Source: an uncultured Prevotella sp.
GTDB lineage: Bacteria; Bacteroidota; Bacteroidia; Bacteroidales; Bacteroidaceae
Assembly (NCBI GenBank): GCA_900770515.1
Contig: CAAHDP010000110.1
Span: forward strand, 1 to 12,684
DNA: 12,684 nt
Reading direction: 5' to 3'
Below are positions 6,751-12,684 of this stretch, one piece after another. The notes beneath the pieces were generated by a model, which saw only the letters and a program-made list of their open reading frames with translations, made no database searches and had not been told where the DNA came from. The position numbers were made by a program, and so were the translations under genes. How positions within the stretch are numbered: position 1 is the stretch's first letter; each line of letters opens with the position of its first letter.

Positions 6751-8109
6751 ATGAAAGTTTCATTTGAAAATCCTGACAAGATTAACGGTCTTTTGACTCT
6801 CGTAGTAGAGGAAGAGGACTACAAGAATGAGGTTGAGAAGACCTTGAAAGATTACCGTAAGAAAGCTAATGTTCCAGGTTTCCGTCCTGGTCAGGCTCCT
6901 ATGGGTATGATTAAGCGCCAGTTTGGTCCTTCTGTAAAGATGGAGGCCATCAACAAGATCGTAGGCCAGGAGATTTACAAGTATGTACAGGAAAACAAGA
7001 TTCAGATGCTCGGTGAGCCTCTCCCATCAGAGAAGCAGGAGCCAGCTGACTTGGAGAATGGTACTACATTCACATTTATGTTTGATATCGCTGTTGCACC
7101 TGAGTTCAAGGTAACTCTCAACGGTCGCGACAAGGTAGATTACTATAACATCAAGGTTGACGATAAGATCCTCGACCAGCAGGTAGAGATGTACGCTCAG
7201 CGTGCAGGTAGCTACGAGAAGGGTGAGAAGTATGAGGAGAACGACCTGTTGAAGGGTGATATCCGTGAGCTCGACGAGAATGGTAACACCAAGGAAGGTG
7301 GTATCACTGTAGAGGGCGCTATCCTGATGCCTAGCTACATCAAGGTAGAGGAGCAGAAGAATCTCTTCAACGATGCTAAGCTTGGTGATGTAATCACATT
7401 CAACCCTAAGAAGGCTTACCCAGAGAACGATACAGAGGTTTCTTCACTCTTGAAGATTGAGCGTGAGGCTGTTGCTGACCTGGAGTCTGAGTTCAGCTTC
7501 CAGATTACAGAGATCCAGCGCTTCAAGAAGCACGAGGTTAACGAGGAGCTCTTCAAGCAGGTATTCGGTGAGGATACTGACGTAAAGGACGAGGCTGCTT
7601 TCCGTGCTAAGATTGCTGAGGGCTTGCAGGAGCAGTTGGTTAACGATTCTGACTACAAGTTCATCCTCGATGTTCGTGAGCACTGCGAGAAGAAGGTTGG
7701 TGAGTTGACATACCCAGATGCACTCTTGAAGCGCATCATGTTGGCTAACAACAAGGATAAGGGTGAGGAGTTCGTAGAGAAGAACTACGAGCAGAGCATC
7801 AAGGAGTTGACATGGCACCTCATCAAGGAGCAGCTCATCAAGGCTCAGGATATCAAGGTGAACGACGAGGATATCAAGGAGACCGCTAAGGAGGCAGCTC
7901 GTGCTCAGTTCGCTCAGTATGGTATGACAAACATCCCAGAGGAGTATATCGAGAACTATGCTAACGAGATTCTCAAGAAGGGGGACTCTGTTGACGCATT
8001 GGTAGATCGCTCTATCGACCGTAAGTTGGCTACAGCTCTCAAGAGCGCTGTTAAGCTCAATGAAAAGGAGATTTCTGTAGAGGATTTCAACAAGATGATG
8101 CAGGAATAA
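6751..8109 (+). CDS. tig: Trigger factor, ribosome-associated chaperone
   Basis: Trigger factor binds ribosomal protein L23 at the exit tunnel and shelters nascent chains. The 452 residues fit the family. The N-terminal ribosome-binding domain (about 1-115) carries the signature loop GFRPGQAP (43-50). The middle region (about 150-245) occupies the place of the FKBP-type prolyl isomerase domain but is strongly diverged: I do not see the usual FTG.xDG core. The C-terminal helical substrate-binding domain runs from about 250 to 450 and is rich in Lys and Glu. Codon use is strongly biased (GAG, AAG, CTC dominate), consistent with high expression. It has its own promoter upstream and a hairpin terminator downstream, so it is probably monocistronic. 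clpP and clpX follow, as in many bacteria. Confidence 0.95.
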   Translation: MKVSFENPDKINGLLTLVVEEEDYKNEVEKTLKDYRKKANVPGFRPGQAPMGMIKRQFGPSVKMEAINKIVGQEIYKYVQENKIQMLGEPLPSEKQEPADLENGTTFTFMFDIAVAPEFKVTLNGRDKVDYYNIKVDDKILDQQVEMYAQRAGSYEKGEKYEENDLLKGDIRELDENGNTKEGGITVEGAILMPSYIKVEEQKNLFNDAKLGDVITFNPKKAYPENDTEVSSLLKIEREAVADLESEFSFQITEIQRFKKHEVNEELFKQVFGEDTDVKDEAAFRAKIAEGLQEQLVNDSDYKFILDVREHCEKKVGELTYPDALLKRIMLANNKDKGEEFVEKNYEQSIKELTWHLIKEQLIKAQDIKVNDEDIKETAKEAARAQFAQYGMTNIPEEYIENYANEILKKGDSVDALVDRSIDRKLATALKSAVKLNEKEISVEDFNKMMQE

Positions 8110-8141
8110 CACTTTTTTGAAAAAAAACTTCAAATAAATAC

Positions 8142-8211
8142 GAGGTTATCGACTTTTTTTATTATCTTTGTTCCACCGAATGAGATAATGAGGTCGATAA
8201 CCTCTTTTTTT
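8142..8211 (+). terminator. tig terminator with a two-part stem
   Basis: GAGGTTATCGAC at 8142-8153 pairs perfectly with GTCGATAACCTC at 8193-8204 (12 bp), followed at once by seven Ts (8205-8211). Inside, ATTATCT at 8161-8167 pairs with AGATAAT at 8183-8189 (7 bp), with an asymmetric internal loop (T7 on one side, GAG on the other) and a 15-nt terminal loop. It begins 32 nt after the tig stop. A TAnnTTTG box lies inside it (8163-8170). Confidence 0.85.
8163..8170 (+). promoter_or_regulatory. Putative clpP promoter, -7 box inside the tig terminator
   Basis: TATCTTTG is a full match to TAnnTTTG. It lies in the inner stem and loop of the tig terminator, about 75 nt ahead of the clpP ATG. Transcription would start near 8176, in the loop, so the clpP transcript would lack the 5' arm and could not form the terminator. 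No TTTG -33 box is visible at the right distance, which weakens the call. Confidence 0.5.
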
Positions 8212-8244
8212 GTTCCTTATTTTGAAGAAAAAAGTAATATAGAT

Positions 8245-8907
8245 ATGAACGATTTTAGAAAATATGCTACCAAGCATCTTGGTATGAATGGGATGGTGCT
8301 TGACGACGTGATGAAGTCGCAGGCTAAGTATTTGAACCCTTATATCTTGGAGGAGCGTCAGTTGAACGTTACCCAGATGGACGTGTTCTCTCGCTTGATG
8401 ATGGACCGTATCATCTTCCTGGGTACAGAAATTGATGATTATACTGCCAACACCTTGCAGGCACAGCTGCTCTATCTCGACTCTGTAGATAGCGGCAAGG
8501 ATATTTCCATCTATCTGAACAGTCCTGGCGGTAGCGTTACTGCCGGTCTGGGTATCTATGATACCATGCAGTTTATTACCAGTGATGTGGCAACCATCTG
8601 TACAGGTATGGCTGCTTCCATGGCTGCCGTATTGCTCGTTTCTGGTCAGGAAGGCAAGCGTTCTGCCTTGCCACATAGCCGTGTGATGATTCACCAGCCA
8701 TTGGGTGGTGTTCAGGGTCAGGCTTCTGATATCGAGATTGAGGCTCGTGAGATCCTGAAGATGAAGAAGGAACTCTATACCATCATCTCTGAGCATTCTC
8801 ATACTCCATACGACAAGGTTTATGCTGATAGCGACCGTAACTACTGGATGACTGCCGAGGAAGCAAAGGAGTATGGTATGATTGATAATATCCTGGTACG
8901 TAAGTAA
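8245..8907 (+). CDS. clpP: ATP-dependent Clp protease proteolytic subunit
   Basis: ClpP forms the two-ring serine-protease chamber that degrades proteins unfolded by ClpX. From the ATG at 8245 it has 220 residues, in the family range. Ser125 sits in the nucleophile motif GMAASMAAV (121-129), His150 in RVMIHQP, and the oxyanion-region loop SPGGSV is at 93-98. The third triad position falls in DSDRNYWMTA: alignment to the DRD/ERD motif of other ClpPs places Asn199 where Asp is expected. An ATG at 8188 would add 19 residues, but it lies in the 3' region of the tig terminator and the extension is not ClpP-like; MNDFRKYATKHLGMNGM is the usual Bacteroidales start. clpX follows after a 98-nt AT-rich repeat region. 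Confidence 0.95.
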   Translation: MNDFRKYATKHLGMNGMVLDDVMKSQAKYLNPYILEERQLNVTQMDVFSRLMMDRIIFLGTEIDDYTANTLQAQLLYLDSVDSGKDISIYLNSPGGSVTAGLGIYDTMQFITSDVATICTGMAASMAAVLLVSGQEGKRSALPHSRVMIHQPLGGVQGQASDIEIEAREILKMKKELYTIISEHSHTPYDKVYADSDRNYWMTAEEAKEYGMIDNILVRK

Positions 8908-8921
8908 CGGGACGGTATATC

Positions 8922-8983
8922 AAGATGGCTATATATAATATAAGGTATATATAATATTAAGGTATATATATAATAAGGTATAA
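8922..8983 (+). repeat. AT-rich imperfect tandem repeat between clpP and clpX
   Basis: About 3.5 copies of a unit close to AAGGTATATATAATAT occur in a row. The first is variant (8922-8941), then 8942-8958 (17 nt), 8959-8974 (16 nt) and a partial copy 8975-8983. Copies differ mainly in the number of TA dinucleotides, a slippage-prone pattern. The array fills most of the 98-nt clpP-clpX gap and ends 22 nt before the clpX ATG. No TAnnTTTG box or terminator hairpin is seen in the gap. Confidence 0.85.
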
Positions 8984-9005
8984 AGAAGAAAAAGGAAAAG
9001 ACATT

Positions 9006-10235
9006 ATGCCAAAGAAAGCATGTAGCTTCTGTGGAAGAAGCGAGAATGAAGTGAAGTTGTTGATCACCGGTATCAATGGCTTTATCTGTGAGGAGTGCGC
9101 CAAGCAGGCATTTGAGATAGTGCAGCAGACAGGCGTATTGAATCCAAAGGGCGATGACGCGAAGTTTGCCTTGAAGCAGGTGCCAAAGCCTATGGAGATC
9201 AAGGAATATCTCGATGAATATATCATCGGACAGGAACAGGCCAAGCGTCATCTTGCCGTTGCTGTCTATAATCACTATAAGCGTCTGCAGCAGCCAGAGG
9301 ATAAGGAAGGCGTGGAAATCGAAAAGAGCAACATCATCATGGTGGGTAGTACCGGTACCGGTAAGACATTGCTGGCACGTACCATTGCCAAGTTGCTCGA
9401 TGTTCCTTTCACCATCGTGGATGCTACGGTATTTACCGAGGCTGGTTATGTAGGTGAGGATGTGGAGAGTATCCTCTCCCGTCTGCTCCAGGTAGCCGAC
9501 TATAATGTGGAGGCTGCCCAGCGTGGTATCGTCTTCATCGACGAGATTGACAAGATTGCCCGCAAGAGCGACAACCCTTCTATCACCCGCGACGTAAGCC
9601 GAGAGGGTGTACAGCAGGGACTTTTGAAACTCCTGGAGGGAACCATGGTGAACGTACCGCCAAAGGGTGGCCGCAAGCATCCTGATCAGGATTACATCCA
9701 TGTGGATACCAAGAATATCCTCTTTATCTGCGGTGGAGCCTTCGACGGTATCGAGCGCAAGATTGCTCAGCGCCTGAACACCCACGTGGTAGGCTACAAC
9801 TCAGTACAGAATGTTGCCAAGGTAGATAAGAAGGATCTGATGAAGTACATCCTGCCACAGGATTTGAAGTCATTCGGTCTGATTCCTGAAATCATCGGTC
9901 GTCTGCCTGTGCTCACCTATCTCAATCCTTTGGATAGAGATGCGCTGCGCAAGATCCTGGTAGAGCCAAAGAACTCTATCGTGAAGCAGTATATGAAGCT
10001 CTTCGAGATGGATGGCATCAAGCTCAGCTTTACAGAGGAAGCACTCGACTTCATGGTAGATAAGGCTGTGGAGTATAAGTTGGGCGCCCGTGGACTTCGT
10101 TCTATCGTAGAGGCAGTGATGACCGATGCGATGTTTGAGGTACCATCCAAGAAGATCAAGAAGTTTGAAGTGACATTGGATTATGCCAAGGGACAGCTCG
10201 ACAAGGCTCATCTTGGACAGCTGGAGACTGCGTAA
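9006..10235 (+). CDS. clpX: ClpX, AAA+ unfoldase of the ClpXP protease
   Basis: ClpX recognises substrates, unfolds them with ATP and feeds them to ClpP. The 409-residue protein has an N-terminal zinc-binding domain with Cys6, Cys9, Cys28 and Cys31 (CSFC and CEEC). The AAA+ core has Walker A GSTGTGKT (114-121), pore-1 loop GYVG (147-150), Walker B IVFIDE (175-180), pore-2 loop GGRKHP (221-226) and sensor-2 GARGLR (360-365). The ClpP-docking loop, IGF in E. coli, reads VGY here (262-264, in THVVGYN). The ATG start gives the standard [10 protein letters not shown]. It is in the same direction as clpP, separated by the AT-rich repeat, so read-through from clpP is likely. A hairpin follows the gene. 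Confidence 0.97.
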   Translation: MPKKACSFCGRSENEVKLLITGINGFICEECAKQAFEIVQQTGVLNPKGDDAKFALKQVPKPMEIKEYLDEYIIGQEQAKRHLAVAVYNHYKRLQQPEDKEGVEIEKSNIIMVGSTGTGKTLLARTIAKLLDVPFTIVDATVFTEAGYVGEDVESILSRLLQVADYNVEAAQRGIVFIDEIDKIARKSDNPSITRDVSREGVQQGLLKLLEGTMVNVPPKGGRKHPDQDYIHVDTKNILFICGGAFDGIERKIAQRLNTHVVGYNSVQNVAKVDKKDLMKYILPQDLKSFGLIPEIIGRLPVLTYLNPLDRDALRKILVEPKNSIVKQYMKLFEMDGIKLSFTEEALDFMVDKAVEYKLGARGLRSIVEAVMTDAMFEVPSKKIKKFEVTLDYAKGQLDKAHLGQLETA

Positions 10236-10274
10236 GGAGGATTCCGGCAAGCATCATTCTTTGTAAATATCATC

Positions 10275-10305
10275 AAATCAGTTGGGAGAGAATCCCGGCT
10301 GATTT
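10275..10305 (+). terminator. Hairpin after clpX, probable terminator
   Basis: AAATCAGTTGGGA (10275-10287) pairs with TCCCGGCTGATTT (10293-10305) over 13 positions, two of them T-G, around the 5-nt loop GAGAA. The 3' arm ends in TTT and continues CTATATA, so the U-tract is short. It starts 39 nt after the clpX stop. In the T-G reading it is more stable as RNA in the plus direction, which fits a clpX terminator. Confidence 0.7.
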
Positions 10306-10344
10306 CTATATACCATATAAAGACATATAAAATTAAAGTTGGAT

Positions 10345-12528
10345 ATGACGGAACAGGTAAATCTTACAGAACAGTTGAAACATTATTTCGGTTTCGATTC
10401 GTTTAAAGGCGAGCAGGAATCTATCATCAGGAACCTGATGGAAGGCAACGATACGTTTGTGTTGATGCCTACTGGTGGTGGCAAGAGCTTGTGTTATCAG
10501 CTTCCATCCTTGATCATGGATGGAACAGCTATTGTTATCTCACCACTGATTGCCCTGATGAAGAATCAGGTGGATGTGATCAATGGACTGAGCGAAGACG
10601 ATGGCGTGGCTCACTATCTGAATTCATCTCTGAACAAATCGGCCATTGAGAAGGTGAAGGGCGACATATTGAGTGGCAAGACCAAGCTCCTCTATGTGGC
10701 ACCGGAATCTCTGACCAAGGAAGATAATGTAGAGTTCTTGAAGACCATCAAAATCTCTTTCTATGCCGTGGATGAGGCACACTGTATCTCTGAGTGGGGA
10801 CATGATTTCCGCCCAGAGTACCGACGCATACGCCCTATCATCAACGAAATAGGCAAGGCACCGGTCATTGCCCTTACGGCAACGGCTACCGACAAGGTGC
10901 GTACAGACATCAAGAAAAACCTCGGCATCGTGGATGCCCGGGAATTCAAGAGTTCCTTCAACCGTGCGAATCTCTTCTACGAGGTGCGCCAGAAAACCAA
11001 CGACATCGATCGCCAGATTATCATGTTTATCCGTCAGCATCCAGGTAAGAGTGGCATCATCTATTGTCTGTCCAGAAAGAAGGTGGAAGAATTGGCTGAA
11101 GTACTCAAGGCTAACGATATCAAGGCTGCACCTTATCATGCAGGTCTGGATTCTGCTACCCGTTCGCAGACTCAGGACGACTTCCTGATGGAGCGCATCG
11201 ATGTCATCGTGGCGACTATCGCCTTCGGTATGGGTATTGACAAGCCGGATGTAAGATTTGTCATCCACTATGATATTCCAAAGAGTTTGGAAGGTTACTA
11301 CCAGGAGACCGGTCGTGCCGGACGCGATGGAGGAGAAGGCATCTGCATCGCTTTCTATGCACGCAAGGATCTGAGAAAACTGGAGAAATTCATGGAGAAC
11401 AAGCCTGTGGCTGAACAGGATATCGGCCGACAGCTCCTGCAGGAGACTGCCGCATACGCTGAATCATCTGTCTGCCGCCGCAAGATGCTGCTCCATTATT
11501 TCGGAGAAGAATATGATGTGGAAAACTGCCACAATTGCGACAACTGTCTGCATCCTTCCGTGAAGTTTGAGGCTAAGGATGCCCTGGTAGTGGTTTTGGA
11601 GGCTGTGGCTGCCGTGAAGGAAAACTTCCGTCAGGAGTACATCATCGATTTCGTGAAAGGCCGTGCCACCGACGACATCGTTTCCCACAAGCACGACAAC
11701 CTGGAAGAGTTTGGTGCCGGTGAGGATATGGATGCTAAGGTATGGAATCCGGTAATCCGCCAGGCATTGATAGCCGGTTATCTCAAGAAGGATGTAGAGA
11801 ACTACGGACTCTTGAAGTTGACAGCTGCCGGCAAGCGCTATCTGAAGAATCCAACCTCTTTTATGATCGTTGCCGACAAGGAGTTTAAGGACGATTATGT
11901 AGAGAGTGCTCACGAAGGCAGTAACAATGGAGATGCACTGGATCCAACTCTCTTTGCCATGTTGAAAGACCTGCGCAAGAGTGTGGCGAAAAAGCGCAAG
12001 TTGCCACCATACGTCATCTTCCAGGATGTATCTCTGGAGCAGATGGCTACCATGTATCCGCACGACTTGCAGGAGTTGCAGAACATCCAGGGTGTGGGAG
12101 CCGGTAAGGCAAAGCGTTATGGCAAGGAATTCTGTAAGCTGATCCAGAACTATTGTGTAGAAAATGAAATCAAGCGACCAGAGGAGTTGCGCGTGAAGAC
12201 CGTTGCCAAGAAGTCATTGCTCAAGGTGAATATCATCCAGAGCATCGACCGACAGATCGATCTCGAAGATCTTGCCAGCGCCAAAGGTTTGGAGTTTTCT
12301 GATCTCCTGGACGAAATCGAGGCAATCGTGTATAGCGGAACCAAGTTGAATATCGATTATTTCATCGAAGACAGGATGGATGACGACAAGATCGACGACA
12401 TCTATGACTACTTCATGGAGAGCGAAACAGACGACTTGGAAGTGGCACTCAATGAGTTGGATGAAGACTACACAGAAGAGGACATTCGACTGATTAGAAT
12501 CAAGTTTTTGTCCGAACAAGCCAACTAA
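10345..12528 (+). CDS. recQ: ATP-dependent DNA helicase RecQ
   Basis: RecQ is a 3'-to-5' DNA helicase used in recombination and fork repair. The 727-residue chain has Walker A PTGGGKS (42-48), DEAH (143-146) with the aromatic loop ISEWGHDFRPEYR (148-160), motif III TATA (178-181) and motif VI QETGRAGRDG (320-329). The RQC zinc site uses Cys377, Cys395, Cys398 and Cys401, followed by a winged helix (about 410-505). An HRDC-like domain spans about 533-611. The C-terminal 110 residues contain a helix-turn-helix-like segment (about 624-662) and an acidic tail; E. coli RecQ (about 610 residues) lacks these, but Bacteroidales RecQ proteins have them. ATG at 10345 is chosen over an in-frame TTG at 10339. 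No TAnnTTTG promoter is visible in the short gap after the clpX hairpin. Confidence 0.95.
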   Translation: MTEQVNLTEQLKHYFGFDSFKGEQESIIRNLMEGNDTFVLMPTGGGKSLCYQLPSLIMDGTAIVISPLIALMKNQVDVINGLSEDDGVAHYLNSSLNKSAIEKVKGDILSGKTKLLYVAPESLTKEDNVEFLKTIKISFYAVDEAHCISEWGHDFRPEYRRIRPIINEIGKAPVIALTATATDKVRTDIKKNLGIVDAREFKSSFNRANLFYEVRQKTNDIDRQIIMFIRQHPGKSGIIYCLSRKKVEELAEVLKANDIKAAPYHAGLDSATRSQTQDDFLMERIDVIVATIAFGMGIDKPDVRFVIHYDIPKSLEGYYQETGRAGRDGGEGICIAFYARKDLRKLEKFMENKPVAEQDIGRQLLQETAAYAESSVCRRKMLLHYFGEEYDVENCHNCDNCLHPSVKFEAKDALVVVLEAVAAVKENFRQEYIIDFVKGRATDDIVSHKHDNLEEFGAGEDMDAKVWNPVIRQALIAGYLKKDVENYGLLKLTAAGKRYLKNPTSFMIVADKEFKDDYVESAHEGSNNGDALDPTLFAMLKDLRKSVAKKRKLPPYVIFQDVSLEQMATMYPHDLQELQNIQGVGAGKAKRYGKEFCKLIQNYCVENEIKRPEELRVKTVAKKSLLKVNIIQSIDRQIDLEDLASAKGLEFSDLLDEIEAIVYSGTKLNIDYFIEDRMDDDKIDDIYDYFMESETDDLEVALNELDEDYTEEDIRLIRIKFLSEQAN

Positions 12529-12595
12529 TCACGTTAAATAGCATTAATAAGGTAAGATTTTCGTAAAAAGCGAACTCTATCTGAGAAATTATTGC

Positions 12596-12603
12596 TAAAT
12601 TTG
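12596..12603 (+). promoter_or_regulatory. Putative guaB promoter, -7 box
   Basis: TAAATTTG is a full match to TAnnTTTG, followed by C. Transcription would begin near 12610, leaving about 22 nt of A/T-rich leader before the guaB ATG. No TTTG -33 element is found 17-23 nt upstream. No terminator hairpin is evident between recQ and this site. Confidence 0.62.
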
Positions 12604-12631
12604 CACGCAATAAATTTTTAAAGGTTACAAT

Positions 12632-12684
12632 ATGTCATCATTTGTTGCAGATAAAATTGTAATGGACGGTCTCACTTACGACGA
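12632..12684 (+). CDS. guaB: IMP dehydrogenase, 5' end only (partial)
   Basis: Only the first 17 codons and two bases are inside the window. They read MSSFVADKIVMDGLTYD, the N-terminal signature of IMP dehydrogenase, where the DGLTYDD motif precedes the first strand of the TIM barrel. The enzyme oxidises IMP to XMP with NAD+, the committed step to GMP. A TAnnTTTG box lies 28 nt upstream of the ATG. Identity rests on this short peptide alone, but the motif is distinctive. Confidence 0.85.
   Translation, partial: MSSFVADKIVMDGLTYD

Noticed and set aside
7444..8133. Long open frame (229 codons) antisense to tig
   Set aside because: Its Leu-rich product follows from the strong GAG/AAG/CTC codon bias of tig read on the opposite strand. 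It has no family resemblance and lies wholly over a clear gene.
8188..8244. Upstream ATG extension of clpP (19 residues)
   Set aside because: It begins within the tig terminator, and its residues do not resemble the ClpP N-terminus; 8245 fits better.
8841..9785. Long open frame (314 codons) antisense to clpP-clpX
   Set aside because: It overlaps the well-supported clpX and clpP end. The low-complexity Ile/Leu/Tyr-rich segment comes from the AT repeat read backwards, and no family is recognisable.
10339..10344. TTG start for recQ
   Set aside because: An ATG lies two codons downstream and needs no rare start codon.
1..12684. Mobile elements, CRISPR arrays, tRNA or rRNA genes, phage genes, toxin-antitoxin or defence systems
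   Set aside because: I looked on both strands and found no transposase, integrase, regularly spaced repeats, RNA-gene signatures or defence-type proteins. The gene content is core and in a conserved order, so no new multi-gene system is claimed.

Overview
This window looks like an ordinary housekeeping segment of a Bacteroidota chromosome, most likely Prevotella/Segatella or a close relative. Three things support that. The proteins resemble what I know of Bacteroidales orthologues, notably the RecQ with a long C-terminal extension and the trigger factor with a diverged middle domain. Several intergenic regions carry the Bacteroidota-type -7 box TAnnTTTG. Shine-Dalgarno sequences are almost absent, with A/T-rich leaders instead. 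The species assignment is inference.

Layout, left to right. Positions 1-4001 are a plus-strand run: the 3' end of rpmF (ribosomal protein L32), fabH (fatty-acid initiation), era and der (ribosome-assembly GTPases), then a small lipoprotein. A strong 21-bp hairpin at 4018-4064 ends this run and also ends the convergent minus-strand pair mlaE-mlaF (lipid-transport ABC permease and ATPase, 5591 down to 4081). The divergent 5592-5767 gap holds the start regions of mlaE (minus) and lptB (plus, LPS-export ATPase). Next come tig (trigger factor), clpP and clpX (ClpXP protease) and recQ (helicase). The window closes on the first 17 codons of guaB (IMP dehydrogenase).

Functionally there are three themes: translation and ribosome maturation with membrane-lipid initiation (rpmF-fabH-era-der), outer-membrane lipid trafficking (mlaEF and lptB, divergently placed), and protein folding and turnover (tig-clpP-clpX), followed by DNA repair (recQ) and purine synthesis (guaB). 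Four starts were moved downstream of the longest open frame (era, lipoprotein, mlaE and clpP), and recQ was moved from TTG to the ATG two codons on.

I see no mobile element, CRISPR array, tRNA, rRNA, prophage or obvious new multi-gene system. No gene-free stretch exceeds 300 bases; the longest gaps are 5592-5767 and 6590-6750. The points most worth a second look are small: a promoter-like box inside the loop of the tig terminator ahead of clpP, an Asn where ClpP normally has its catalytic Asp, an AT-rich tandem repeat between clpP and clpX, and a structured era-der spacer with an out-of-frame mini-ORF overlapping the der start.
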